Shown here in pieces: positions 23,863 through 39,200 of a stretch of 64,000 nucleotides of DNA. Made by a program: the position numbers and the translations under genes. The notes under the pieces are model-generated. The model ran no database searches. It saw nothing but the letters and a program-made list of their open reading frames with translations, and was not told the DNA's origin. How positions within the stretch are numbered: the stretch's first letter is position 1; the number at the start of each line of letters is the position of its first letter. The DNA is from Rotaria sp. Silwood1 (Eukaryota; Rotifera; Eurotatoria; Philodinida; Philodinidae): NCBI GenBank assembly GCA_905250075.1, contig CAJNOP010000023.1, forward strand, positions 952,529 through 1,016,528, given 5' to 3'.

Positions 23863-24836
23863 TTTACCAATACTTAATGTTTATGAATATATAATATATA
23901 ATTTGAATAGACAGATTTTCTCATGTGAATATATTATTGTTAAAGAAAACTAATTTCCAGATCGGAAATGCATGAATGCCTCAAAAAATTATCAAATATC
24001 AAAAATATATTTCGTTAAATTAAAATTAAATATAATTGTTTGATATGATATAAAATTGAAATCTAAAAAGAACATTATTATGATAGACTTTTATTTATGC
24101 CTTGTTAATCTTTCGTCAAATCTTTATAATAATAAACATTATTATATCAATTTAATTTTTTTACGAATGACTTTCATCATTAATTGATGTTAATTATCTT
24201 CTTTCAACTTTAATAAAAAAAATAGAATCTTATATGTTTGTCTTTCTGATATTTCAGGGAAACTATTTTTCCTGTTATATGATTAAAATGGCATTGCGCT
24301 TCATACATTCATTTGAATGGTAAAAATTCCTGTCAACAAATCGATAATAAATGTCACATCAATCTTATCTTCTTTTTTCTTTCTTTTTTTTTTTTGAGAA
24401 CTTTGATTATCTACTCTGTATCGAACTTATACATTGACGTACTCATTGAATGATTGTTATTAATCAAAATCATGTAAAAATTATTATTATGACTTTAACA
24501 GTTACATTCTCATTAATTAATTCTGAAAGACATGAATATAGAGTAGAATAGGAAAAATACTAATATCTATTTTTAGAATTATGAAAATTTTTATCTTATT
24601 TGATAATCTTTCGTATTATCAAATAAAAAACAATGTTTAAACGTCACATAAATACCAATTATAATAATCTCGAAACAAAAAGAAAAAAAAGATGAAAACA
24701 TCAGTTCATAATAATATCCATGATTAAACAAGTTTAATAAAACAAAACAAAAAAAATGCTAATCTATTCAAATATTGTTATTCAACAAAAAAAAAACAAA
24801 TAATATTAAATTAAGAAAAAAAAAAAAACATATGAA

Positions 24837-26347
24837 TTATTTTTTTACATCTTTATAAGCAATAACAAACATTTGTGGTACATCAAATTCTGGTGAATAA
24901 CCACTATTATAAGATGAATCTTCAAATATTATACTATAAGAATCTTTTCCTATTCTTGGTATACTTTCAACAATACCTTTATAAAAACATGATGTTTGAG
25001 GATAAAGTGCAAGTACAATAGTACGTCGTGAAAATAATGCTTGAGGACATGTTAATGGACAAGCACGCCATTGTGGTAATGGTATAATATGTCGTTTATT
25101 TATATTATAATAATGTCCTTTACCTGGTTCAGCATCAATATCAACAATATCATATTTTGTTTTATTTGGATGTACATAAGCAACTTCAGCTAATATCCAA
25201 TTTTCATCACCATCATCACTTTCAACAAAACCTGCTATAAGATCACCAACATTACATACATGATTAGATGCAGCTGGTATAGCACCACATAATGGTGGTG
25301 GAGCATCACTCTACAAAAATGAAATCATTTATAAATTTGTATACAAATATTTTAATGAAATATAAATTTGATTCTTCATATCATTTATATAGTCTAGTAG
25401 AATAAATATTAAAATAATAGTTATATGTATTTCAAATGAAATTCGACCAACAAACATAGGAAAAAAAACACGAGTTCATCATATATGAAAAGAATATTTT
25501 TGATTGTTTACAAGGTGTTGTGTAAAATTACAAATTTACTATTGTAGACTTTCATGCATGAATTATTTTCTTACAATGTTAGAATTTTCATCAAATCGAT
25601 ATTTCGCTTCGATAATCATAGTTTGATTACTTTACTATAGATGAATTTCATGAAATATAAAAATTAAAATGCGTTATTATAATAATTTGATGAGTATATT
25701 AGATTAAGATTGATCTCGTAACCAAAGCTATGACAGCAGAGGAAAAGCTTAGCCTTCTGATCCGTATTATGCAACACTATGTTTAATTTTGTAGAAAGTC
25801 TATTGAAATTAATTTTCAAGATGAATTTTTTTGTTGAACTTACTTTATTTGAACAATTTCCTGTATGTTCATTTCCATACCAAATTTTTAAAACATAAGC
25901 CATATGTGAAAGAAGATCAGCTAAACCTCTTCGTGTTGTATGACTACGATGAATATCAATATGATTTTTAGTAACATTAGCAATATCAATTTGTAATTGA
26001 CGAATTTGAGAAATTTTTGATAAAGTTTTTTTATAAATATCAATTTCATTTTGAACATTGGTAAGTGTTTGTGTAAAATTATTTTTTAATAATTGTGAAT
26101 TTGTATTTTCATCCGATGATAATGAAGATTTTTGTTCAATTGAAAGCCATGAATCACGACTTGCATTATAACAATCTTTTGTTTGTTTAAGATCATCTTG
26201 TAATTCAAGTAAAAGTTTTTGTATTGTTAATTCATTTTGATTTATAATATCTTTTGGTTCAGTTGATGATGATTGTGCTATAGCTGATGATGATGAAGAT
26301 GATGTATGAGATGGTGAATGTTCAATATTAGTATTTGTACGTGTCAT
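24837..26347 (-). CDS. SGF29: SAGA-associated factor 29 (SGF29), 2 exons, 325 aa
   Basis: A subunit of the histone acetyltransferase module of SAGA (and ATAC in animals). It binds H3 tails trimethylated at Lys4 and anchors Gcn5. Exon 1 (25844-26347) encodes a Ser-rich start and a long charged helical/coiled-coil region (about residues 40-150). Exon 2 (24837-25310) encodes the double Tudor domain: VGDLIAGFVE, ENWILAEVAYV, IIPLPQWRACP, LALYPQTSCFY, IFEDSSYNSGYSPEFDV. The aromatic cage residues of the family (Tyr in YPQT, Tyr in CFY, Phe in FED) are present, as is the acidic DDGDE stretch near the H3A1 pocket. The 533-bp intron joins NK to SDAPPP in phase. The protein is slightly longer than human SGF29 because of its Ser-rich N-terminus. 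Confidence 0.95.
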
Positions 26348-27330
26348 TATAATTTAAGTAGAAAGATTTTGCTTATTGAAAACAAAAATCAAAACTTTAT
26401 TTATTTTTTTATTGAGAGAAATGTTTGATTTGAAAATAAATGTTCATCCATTTAAGTCTTTGTTGTGCATTATTTGACAGAAGGTACATAATGGATAACC
26501 AATCAGAATTAGAACACCCTGGTCAAGTTGTAACTATAAGATACCATTACAAAACTTCATGAGTTATAACTTCACATTTGATACGATCCGTACTCAATGA
26601 CAAATTAAGAATTGATTTTGTTTCTTGAGAAAAAATGCGTTGATAAAAGCTGAAGCGACTAATAGATGATATTAATGTGAGTTAGATTGATCACATGTGT
26701 ATGAGCTTCATACGTTTGAATGTTAGTTTATAGAATTGATGATCAAATATCATCGAAAAAAAACTTTACGATTATTTTTCCTTCAAAACTGATTTAACTT
26801 AACTATTTATAAAGCTAAAATTTAATGAAAGAGATAGTCTCAATTAATTTACATTTCTAATTTTATTCAACCGAATTATTCAAACACGAAAGTTGTCGCA
26901 ATATGCATGGAAACAGATTAATCTAGAAAGAATTCCGTATTTTGAATTTTAAATCATAATGTTCTGCTAAGAGTTTCCGCTTTTTATTAGTTGACATGCA
27001 ATGATCAAGGCAACAAAACGCACAAAAAAAAGAAACTTGAGCATCATTATGAATTTCTACCATTTTCATGAACTTATTCAGTCGTTAGAATGATATATCA
27101 AGCTCAACATAAATTACTACTAAATAGTATTTTTCAGTAGCCGATTGCGTACTATAAGACTTTAGTACTGATGTATCTATTACTCTATTTCGTATATCTT
27201 AAGAAAATCATGACTGTTCCCATGGAAATCATCTTATAAAACATCGATAGATCGGTACTCTTATTATAAACTACTACAGATACCATATGAATAAATTGAA
27301 ACAATGTTCATGAAGACTCGATTGAATTAG
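26348..27330. other. Upstream of SGF29
   Basis: About 1 kb of AT-rich DNA that should contain the SGF29 promoter. No coding signal is seen. Confidence 0.35.
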
Positions 27331-27338
27331 TCCCACAC

Positions 27339-28348
27339 CAGGGATGCCATCTCGTCAAGCCAGAAAAACGGAAAGCACAGTGAGAAAAAGCGGAAACAAA
27401 ACGTAAAAACACGGAAAAATTGCGGAAAGTTGTTTTCTGTTGGATTTTCACATTCCTATGAGTTCCAATAACTTTTTGCTTCTGTCCATGTTTCTTCGTT
27501 ATTTGCAAAGCTCCAAAGCACAATAAATGGCACATAAAAAAGATGAATATTTTATTAAGTACATCATTTTTTCAATGCAGCTACATTTACTGTTTCAATG
27601 GATTTCGGTTTGAAAATATTTTTGATACAGCAGATGTGTATGCAAAATTCGTGTGACATTGAAGTATTTCAACGAATCTGTATGTCTGCAGTGAGTGAAT
27701 CGATTGATATTCGATTGAGGAAATGATTGAATATATGTATCGTTTTCGAAAAAAACACTTTGGGTCATAGCGTTGTTTTCCAGAATAGAACACAGAATGA
27801 ATCATATAGACAACAATAGACTGCTAGCAAGAGCTAACAAAAGACCTGTATCAAAGTCAGTTTCGGAATCAACTAAAGTTCTTGAGAACAACTAATTTTT
27901 AACACTAGAATTTTTGTGCCCTTTAAATTTTATTCTTTGATGGGCATTCTACAAACTGATGTACTTTGAAGGTTCAATCAACGACATAACGAGGTCTACG
28001 GACACGAAGAGAAAATTGGAGTCGAAAAGCTCGAAGTCGAAATTGATTCAGACTTCTTTTACGTGTTCGCAGATCCCAATGTGACGTTGATTGAGCCTTC
28101 AATCTGCATCAGTTTTTAGAAAACTTATTCAAGAACGAAATCTACAAAGTACGAAAATTCTGACTTTATGAAAGGATTATTGACAAGAAATTTAGTTCAC
28201 TTCGAAACAATTCTGACGTTGATTCTGATGCAAATCTCTACAGCTAACATAATCTATATCGTAGTGACGGATTTTATTGTCTCAAATTTTTCAATAAAAA
28301 ATAAGCTAAAGTTTTTTATATTCAAAAGTGGAAGAGGTGGCAACCCTG
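27339..28348. mobile_element. hAT-like non-autonomous transposon, 1,010 bp
   Basis: The left end CAGGGATGCCATCTC and the reverse complement of the right end, CAGGGTTGCCACCTC, form short terminal inverted repeats of the CAGGGnTGCCA type common in hAT-like elements. They are flanked by TCCCACAC (27331-27338) and TCCCAGAC (28349-28356), an 8-bp direct repeat with one mismatch. That is the target-site duplication length of hAT transposons. No transposase is encoded; short open frames inside do not look protein-coding. Part of the interior is itself palindromic (see the separate entry). The superfamily is inferred from end sequence and duplication length. Confidence 0.7.
27845..28232. repeat. Internal palindrome of the hAT-like element
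   Basis: GGTTCAATCAACG ending at 27983 pairs with CGTTGATTGAGCC starting at 28085. Similarity continues outward for about 150 bp and inward to an axis at AGCT (28028-28031). The arms are diverged, but matching blocks keep their order and spacing. Confidence 0.6.
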
Positions 28349-28356
28349 TCCCAGAC

Positions 28357-30893
28357 CGACAAGATAGATATATCCATATAGGTGCAATTAGATATAAATG
28401 TATTTTCAGTAAAATCATAGATAAATAAAAGCGATGACTTCAGATATGAAAGTAATTCCTTGCATGAAACAAATTTTTTTCTTCTATAAAATTTAGTTTT
28501 TATATATAAAAGAAAAACCGGTTTTAAATATGCTACACTTGTCTAATGAAGTTCACTGTATATGTATATTTTTATTACTACAAGTTTGTAATTCTATGTG
28601 CTTTTGTTCTTTAATACTAAACTTAAAATTTTATTTGAAATTTCAAATCATACTAGAGTAGACGAAATGAAAATTATATCCATCATATATTGATATGTTT
28701 GTACGGAACTAGTGTATTTCTCTGAATGATATTCTGTGTCTTCTTCCTCATGTTTGGAATACAACGTGTGTGATATATATATAATATAGAAATCTATAGA
28801 ATTATTTACCATAGGTTATATATGCGCTATTTCTATTGCAAAAAATAATTAATGTCACATTGTTCAAAAAAGTGATTTTAGTTAATCATAAGCATCTCTT
28901 TGGAGTCGTTCTTGCACTCCTAGTAATTATAAAATCATATCTTCGTATATACAGCATTGGACGATCGATCAAACAATTTCAATAATCTAATAAAAATGAT
29001 CATCACTTCTAAAAGCATCTTAGTTAGAAGAAATATGCTCATAAACCATTTTAAATCGTCATATATTGATGCTCCGTGTTACAATCGTATTTCTGTGTAT
29101 ACAATGCAGTAAAGACGGTCGCATGCGATAAAAAGGAAGTGTTATACGGATTTCCTATCCTTCGTCCTTAGATACTAATTTTCAGTTAATTTTAGTTTTG
29201 ATGTGTGAGTTCTTCTTTTGTCATTTTACGCAGTCGTTTGTACCACTGTAATTATAGCTATCATATAATAACTGTGTTACAGACAAATATAAGTGAATTC
29301 ATGTTTCTAGACCTTATACTTTCAGCCTATGGAACATAAGAGTAATTTTCTAGTAGCTATTATGTTACTTTTATATAAAATCACAATCTTCTTTCAGCGT
29401 ATGACTACGAACATCTATGTAACATATTTATGTTTTTGTTTTTATATTTTTAAGTTTACCATCTCCAGGAATGCTTCGTTTTTTTGCTAACTGTATGTAT
29501 GTTTTTAGTCTACAAGAAAACTGGCACAGGGATAAAAGAACTATTTATTGTAAAGATGAAACAATAATTTATATTCTGTTGTCTGGAAAATTTTCAGAAT
29601 ACCGAATCGAGTTTGATGTTTTAAAAATATTCATATGAAAAATTTATTGTCGAATTCGTATGGACATTCCTCGAATATACTTTTCTGTTATCCATAACTC
29701 ATTTTCATATTTTACAACGAAATTGGTATTTAATGACACTTTCAAGAGTACTTTGAGTTCTTTGCTTAGAAGCGATGATATATTTCTTACATCGACACTT
29801 CATACCTGTCGCTGTTATTGGTGATGAGAAAAGTTTATGTTAAAAAAACCGTTGCGGCATCATAATTCCTTCGAATCTTTATCAAAATAGATGAATACTC
29901 TGTCGTTCATCGTTTTCTTTTTCTTGATATCTGAAGAATCATTCATGTTTTCCGAATAGTAGACACAGATTGCTTATGGACTTCGTTTCAGGTCTAATTC
30001 TACAAACATTTTCGACTAGATACATACGCTATTGGATATATGAAACCTATGGATCGTGCACATCTAGAAGTGGAAGCGAATCAGCTGCATTCACATCAAT
30101 GTAGTTGCCAGCCAAGAAATGGGCACTGTGGTTTCAAAATCTCTTTATACCGAGATTTAGTTTAGGAAATATTTTTCTTTCATTTCTTAACAGTCTATTC
30201 GACATCATCATTATCTCTATTTTTCAATGTAAACATTTTCAGGAATAAGAAAGTTTCCAAATAATCCTATCTACATCATGAGAAATTTAAAAATGATAGC
30301 GTCAAATAAAAAAAAATGAAAATCTTAGCGAACACTGATTTTTCGGTAATTCGTTTGATTTTAAATTTTAGCGATATAGATTGAATAGTATTCAATAGAC
30401 TTTAATGCATTTCTGTTCGGTTAAACTCATAAATTCAACAAAATTACAGAGACAGATGAAAGTAAAAAGTTCTTGACGGAATGCAATCAAATTGGAAGAA
30501 AAAAGAAAAGAAAAATATAATCTCAATTTTCTCCGACATTATTTTGCTTACAGTTTTTACCTTCACATTGGCATTCATTATATAGATAGAATGGAAGAAA
30601 AAAGACGATAGTAGTAATAATAAAAATGCATTTGTGTGTATTTTTGCTTCGTTGATGTGTTCATTGTTAATATACTTTTTGGTTGATTTCTCTTTGTCGT
30701 TATGGTTGCACGTTCCTAAGAAAGCCAAGAGAAACATAATGCAATCAACGTTACGAATAATTTTTTTCTGTGAAACAAACTTCTGCATATGCATAAAGAC
30801 ACCAATCATGCATAACGAAGACATTTTTATTTTGGTTACTTTTGAATGAAAGAAAAAAGAATTCATGCCTTCAACATCGCAATCGTTACTTAC
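28357..30893. other. Gene-poor stretch
   Basis: AT-rich DNA. A Cys-containing segment near 30055-30130 looks faintly coding on both strands but is broken by stops. Nothing can be named. Confidence 0.3.
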
Positions 30894-30963
30894 AGCTGCA
30901 TAGTCCATTAATACAAGAAAAACCAACAAATATAAGAGCTATGATTATCGTAACAATGTTCAT
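30894..30963 (-). CDS. Possible signal-peptide exon of an unidentified secreted protein
   Basis: An ATG opens a 23-codon frame reading MNIVTIIIALIFVGF and then SCINGLCS, with a classical hydrophobic core and small residues near a possible cleavage point. It ends in phase 1 at a consensus GTAAGT donor. I could not find the next exon on the minus strand, so the gene may be dead, may use a distant exon, or this may be chance. A longer open frame running through the donor (30444-30929) is not believed. Confidence 0.3.
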
Positions 30964-32500
30964 CATTCATTTTTAAAAAAATTTGAAGTTATGAAAAATG
31001 TTACAAAAAATACAAACGATACTTCTCATTATTTATTAATCCTACGTAAACAAATATAACTCTTTTCCGTATGTGCACAAGTAGAAAGTGTTGATAAGTT
31101 TTACGATTCTATTGTACGCTGATAATATTTATCGTTTTCAATGTATCATATATAAAATAGACGCTAATAGTATCAACAATTCAACATCAATTTCTGTAAA
31201 AAAAAAATGTGTTGTCTTATACTTTCCTCATCAATATGCACATGTGATAAGCATAGTTTTATATAGTGCACGTATAAATAGTGTAAACGCTACCCGTTGA
31301 TATTGTAGTGCATGCAAACATTCAGCAAATTCTGAATGTGACCAAACAAAATTGAAATATTATTCCTCTATGAATTCCTGAAGTTATATGAAAGCTAAGA
31401 ATGCAAGTCTAAAAAAAACTTTCTTTTCATTTTATACATTTTGAATGATTTTAATATAAATCAAAAACTTCTTTAGCTAAAATGAGAGTCAAAGTTCATT
31501 CATACTGCTAGCCTTATTCACAGCCTCAGTTACCGATTTGTCACTATCCTTAAATGATGTGATTTGCTATCTATTTAAAATAAAAATATAAAAACATGCA
31601 ACAGATGTTAGTGTTCAACAATAGATTAGAAACACTTTTCAGGATTTATAGAATATTTCGAAGGCTTAATTCTAACTTAATACTTTTTTCATTGTATATT
31701 TCTCCATAATAGCATAAAAATCCGATATATTTCATCATTTCTAGTTGCGAGATATTATTTAATTTTCAGAAAATAAATGAAAATGATGTATTTATATTTA
31801 AAAGTAGAGATAAACAAATTATTTAGTTTAACAAATCAAAAGAAAATAAAATCCTTCTTTTACATTTCAATCGACTATTTGTATGCATCTTCTTTCATTT
31901 GAGCATGATAATATTTTAAGAACAAGAAAATAATGACTCAAAATAAGTTACACAATATAAGTAAATTAACTAAAAAACATATATTTGAATGAAATACATA
32001 TATTTTAGAAAATACCAACTATTAACACAATTAAAAGAATCGTCAGAATTTTATTTAATTTTTGATTAATATTAAAATTTTCTTTTTAATCTTTTTATTG
32101 TTATTAATTTTTTTAAAGCTATTTGTGCTTATTATAAATAGCGCATGTACTACATGTTCTTATCTTTAATATTTTGATGCATTATGGTATTTAGTGATTG
32201 TTCGATGATATCGTCAGCAATAACCCGATTATTATCGTTATTCATCATCTAAGGATGACATTCACAAGTAAGTATTACTCAATAGATTAAAACATTATTT
32301 AAAAAACATGAAAAAACTTTATATTTTGAAAGAATAACTGTCATCGACTAACAATCAACGAAGTTAAAGTTAGACACAATAGGTTGAAAATATTCGATAT
32401 GGATATTGACTTGATTTACGTAAATTTTTTTTAAAAGATCAATCTGTAAGGTACAAATAGATCTAAGTGTTTTACTTTTTTAAGAGCCACTAATTTTCTT
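30964..32500. other. Gene-poor stretch
   Basis: AT-rich DNA without recognisable genes, splice-supported exons or repeats. Confidence 0.3.
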
Positions 32501-33178
32501 GCTTATAAAGCATTTATTGAGAAGCATGTAATAAAAAATTTTTTAGTTCTTGTTCATGAGCATCTCTATGCATCTTATACAATACATGTTGATATAACAA
32601 TTGGAAAAAATGCTTCATGTTATAGTCGAATCATGTTTACTAAGAATCATCAATATTGTACATATTCAAAACTTGCACAATCTTACATTGATGTTTTAGA
32701 ACATGATAAAAAAAAATACTTATGAGAATTTTAAGGAGCCAACGGCATTAAATTTGGTTAGATATAAAATATTCAGAACATCCTACTACTGGGAATTATA
32801 TTTATACAAAAAGCGATTGATTATCAACTACATAGAGTAATTTTACATGCACGATCTTGAACAATTCATATAGAGTAGAAAATAATTGATGCAGTAGCAA
32901 AAGAGAGTATAAATGTGAGTCGTCTGTTCATTCACAAACGCACAACTACACAAAAATCCTTCTTGCTTAGAAGTTATGAGTCAACCTTTTAAAAGCAAGA
33001 AAATTGACATTTCTTTTTTTTCAGCAATAATGTCTTTTATGAGACTAAAATTGAACAAACATTTTATCAAACTACATTTACATCACTTGATAATTACAAC
33101 ATTAGCAATGAAAGCGTTAACTTTTCTTCAGATACCGAATTATTTATTGGTAAATTTTTAAAGACCATTTCAATGTGA
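32501..33178 (+). pseudogene. Decayed coding sequence of unknown family
   Basis: Coding-like frames with several stops. The best block (about 32511-32725) reads without interruption through LVHEHLYASYTIHVDITIGK and then CTYSKLAQSYIDVLEHD. After frame changes, coding-like text resumes (KIIDAVAKESINVSRLF; TSLDNYNISNESVNF). Codon use resembles that of the real genes here and differs from the surrounding DNA. I do not recognise the family. Confidence 0.35.
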
Positions 33179-34552
33179 ATACTGACTTTTTTTTTTAATA
33201 GTTACATAGACACTGTTTTCTCATTTTGCATTTATTTCTAGATAATAAAATCGATTATACAATTGATTAGATACTCAAAAAGAAAAATGATATTAAAGAT
33301 AAAAAATGCATACAAAGAGTGATTCAGAAGTCTTGGTTCTTATTGTATAATAAATATTCTGATAGAACAAAATTTATAGAAAACAAATACAGTCAAACAT
33401 GTTCTTCATAAGGATTATAAATTGATCTCTCTAGATTCTTTTATGATTAATTGAATATATAATATGTTAACTGGATACAACTGTTGTCATACATGAATTT
33501 CATCTTTGAATCGAAAGATCTTTACGTGAATAAAAAAAAAAACGTTCTTGCTATTGAAAAGTCATTTTTCTTTAACATAAATCCTTGTTTGTTTGTTTTT
33601 TTTATGAATGCATTTGTTTGTTGTCTTTCTTTTCTAATATTCAATTTATTCCCTATCTTCATAATTCTTGAGAAGAAAGTATAGAATTTTCATAACAATG
33701 TAACAAATTGACAATATTAGTTATTTTCTCAGTAGGATACTTTTTCGATTCAAAGACGGAATTTATGCATGACAACAATTATATATAGACCTTGCAATTA
33801 ATTATAGAATAATTTCAAAGTTGGTTTGCATTGTATATCAATTGCTTGAAGCATATTTAGTTCACTAGTTCATTTTTTTATTATTAAAGTATTAACGGTT
33901 AATTTCCTTTTTTGATACTATAAGCGTGCTTTGACTAATAGCATTCTTATTAAACGAGCTAGAAAAATCCATTTATAGTCATTGTAAAGAGCACGCTTTG
34001 TTGTATATTTTTTCTCTACAAAGTCAATTACATCTAATATTCCAACTAAAGAAATTATCTTCAATATCAAAATCAAGTAAATGATCAAAATCTCGATCAA
34101 GCAACTAGTATAGACTATAAAGTACAAAATTTTCTTTCTTTCTCATATAATTCAAGATAATTAACAAAATAAATTTTAAAACTTTGATCTATTCAAACAT
34201 AAATGCTTCATAGAAAAAAAGAAACAAACAACTATATTCAATTTAAATCATAAGATCAATTTTTGTTCGTCAGTGTAAATAAGACATTCTCTTGTCTGTG
34301 CGTTTTCTTTGTATGAATAAATTTAGAAAAGAAAAAAAAAAATGAAACGTACAATAAACCACAAGAATAAGAAACAAAACACAACATTTATACAAGACAA
34401 CGGTATGTTTTAATATATATATATATATGTATATGTGTATTACAAGACGAAGAAACTATGTGTACTAGCGCCAAGAAGAATATTTTATCAGGCCTGAAAA
34501 AACACACAATAGCAATAACAAACAATCCATGAATAATTTTCTTTTGTTTTGT
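33179..34552. other. Gene-poor stretch and 3' side of RhoA
   Basis: AT-rich DNA ending in the 3' untranslated region of the minus-strand GTPase gene. A short (AT)n run lies near 34415-34430. Confidence 0.35.
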
Positions 34553-36209
<1,657 letters not shown>

Positions 36210-39200
36210 CTTTTTATTTCTAAAATGACAAAACTTACAGGATGATAATAATAATAATAATAAAAAAAATAACACAGTCAATAGAAATGTAATCTTGTTA
36301 AAAGAACAAACGACGACGATGACGATATTCGCCAAGCGACTAAATAACAGAAAAAACAAAATTTCTAAAATTATATGATTGGATGAATGACAGATGAATA
36401 AGCATTATTAATGACAACAACTGAATGAATCACTTGGACATGTTAATATTCGAAAATTCAAAAATTTTTAGTTTTTTTTGAACTTAAAATATTTTATCAT
36501 ATATGTTATTTATTCAGTAAATATTTTCTTATATCAAAGAAAAAAATCCATGATAAATTTATAGATGTCGTAAGTTTATCATTCTCAAAACGGATGTCAA
36601 TATTATAATGAACAATACGAATAATTCATCTTATTAAATATTTCTATAGATTCAACGGTATGAGAATATATGATCGTTTCGAAAGTTTTTCTTTAGGGCT
36701 TTAGTTACTAAGTTATAAAAACAAAACGACAGCAGTTGAAGTTTTTTTTTTCAAATTGCTCTTAGCATTTTTCACCATTATGATTCATGATGTTCTGTTT
36801 GTTGCATACATGCCAAACTATACTATGGAATGAATGATTGATTAATAAAAAACATGCATCGGATGACATTTTTTTTTTGTAACCAATCGTATAGTTTTTT
36901 TTTTTTGTGTTGTTATTGTTGTCATGCTTGCAATGACATTATGATCTAGAAATTTCTATCTGATCAATATTTATTATGTCATTGACTTGGACATGTTCTA
37001 TATTGTCTTTGACTTGAATCAAGAAAAAACAACAGCCGACGAACAGAATTATGCCGAGCAGTTCTTCGATATTACATTGTACTTGTGCCTTTTGGGAATG
37101 TGTTTCTCTAATTTTGTTTTCCGTAAATAACGGGAACAGGAATTACGTCAAATATTTGTGTTTCCAAAATTTGTCTTATCGTTATATACATTAACATATG
37201 TTCATGTAATAATGATTTATTTTTATATAATTAATCAATAATATTTTTTATCATAATTTTATTTTTCATTTGAAATTATGTCATATTATATGAAACATAA
37301 TATCACGAGGAGATACTGTATAGGAGTAATACTTTTCATCACATGTAAAACATAAAATAAGAACAGATATGATAACAGTCTTTCTGGTAGAAGTTTAAGC
37401 CGATAGGCTTATGCGTCGTTAACAAAAATAAATACTGATAATTTGTTTACTGTTCTTATTGCTGGAACATAAAACTATAATTGTAGAATTATAAAAATGT
37501 TCGATCATTTTTTTTTTCATTTGAAAAGTGTCGGAATTATGCAACTTTTCTAAAAATTTAATCCAATGATTTAGACTCATACCTCTGCTTATTAAAATGG
37601 GAACACAATAACTTTAAAAAGGTTTTGTTAACGAGAATTCAGAGAAGTCATTCCCTCAACACACTACATTGTCTTTTTTTCTCATGGTTATTAATTGTAT
37701 GTCGAGAAGAATAACAATAAAAATTTCATATCTCTTTGAAATTTCTTTTTTTTTTGTTTATATAGAAATAATAGTCATTCAATATTATAAAATGATAATT
37801 TGTTTTTTAATTAAAATATGAAACATCATATAAACTATAGGATAATCTATTACAATTTGTAATCTCTTTTCTTGATATATTAATACATGTTTCTGCAATT
37901 TCTTTAACAAATAATCTATTCAATATGATACTTCAGATCAATTGATGCTACATAAGCAAAAGAATTTCAAATGATGATCTTTTATTCCCATTAGAACTGG
38001 TTCAAAAACTAATTTTATCAATGCATTTATTAGTTTGTTATCATATTTGACTAAATCTTCAAACAAACTAATTTCTTATTCTTGTATGCATTTAGAAAGC
38101 TCTGAATATTTAACCATTAATCGTGCATCCTTTTTTCATGATATTTTTCTCATTGAGCAAATAGTACTGTATGTGTAATGTATCTTATTTGCTTAACACA
38201 AATAAATAATTTATAATACTATTCTATTGATATTTGAAAAACATGATAGTAAAAACTAAGTTGTTATAGTTTGAGATAACTATCTTTGCAAAGAAATATA
38301 TCGTCGAAAAAATTGAATTATAAACGACAATGATTGTAATAGCAAACACTAATCGAATATTATTCATGGCAAAAAAGAAAAAAATTTCTTTAAAAAATTA
38401 TCTTCAAAAGATTTCTATTTTATGAAAATAAAGACAAGAACACTATTGAAATTGAATACAATTCATTATTTATTATAGATGAATAAATTGAAAGTATTCA
38501 ATATAAAAATAATATTTTTTTTGTTTTTTTTTAGTAAAACGTTTTTATATCATGAGAAACTTAAGAAGTGGTAATCTTTTCTTCTTTCATTGTTAGATAA
38601 TTGATCTCGTCATTACGTATGTAGAACTAACACTTAAGAGCATCATAACATAGATGAACATGTTATGTGTTGACTGGCATATAGAATATTCTCTTTGAAA
38701 GTCATAAATTTGATTACTCATGATAATTCATTTATGAGACACGTTGGAATAAGCTACTCCAACGAGATTATTTATTGAATATAATTAAATCAAACAATAA
38801 AGCAATCTATATTTACCGAAAAAATAAAGATTATTATTGCCAAAGCTTTGGATAAGATAAGAAGTTTTTTTTTTTTGTTTTATTCAATTGCATTCTTGAA
38901 ATTTTTCGACACTTCAAAAAGAAAATATCGAATAGAAATGACTTTAACTTGCATAGGTTCTAATGCCAGAGATTTTAATTGTGTCGTACGTGATATTCAA
39001 TGTGACGTTTGCTTCATCCTGTTATTTAGTTATTTCATATTCAAATAGTTCTATTTCCGTTTGCACAGCTCACTTGTAAAAATGTCAAATTCTTCGGATG
39101 ACGTCAATGATGATATTAAGTACGAACTTATAAATTTAAAATGCTAACCGAGTTTCAAAATTGAAAGAAAAGAAATTTTTTTTAGTCAAATCTATGATGA

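Larger units (their letters stand above)
21530..24836. other. Region between PPEF and SGF29
   Basis: Contains the 5' side of PPEF and the 3' side of SGF29. Visible items: a small exon-like unit at 22234-22257 (minus; ATG plus 7 codons, then GTAAGC), a GA-rich tract with (GA)n near 22616-22634, a TATATAAAG box-like sequence near 22970, an (ATC)n repeat at about 23226-23247 and two exon-like segments at 23.4-23.9 kb (listed separately). The remainder is AT-rich and unassigned. Confidence 0.4.

Noticed and set aside
23660-24115. Repeated CTTTTATTTATGCCTT motif at two sites
   Set aside because: The similarity hardly extends beyond the 16-bp core in AT-rich DNA, too little to call a repeat family.
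30444-30929. 161-codon minus-strand open frame
   Set aside because: Low-complexity runs of Phe/Ser/Lys from AT-rich DNA. It reads through a good splice donor at 30893, so only the upstream signal-peptide exon is considered possible.
39082-39135. Short Ser/Asp-rich start exon (MSNSSDDVNDDIK)
   Set aside because: An ATG and a GT donor are present, but no second exon or family could be found, so it may be chance.
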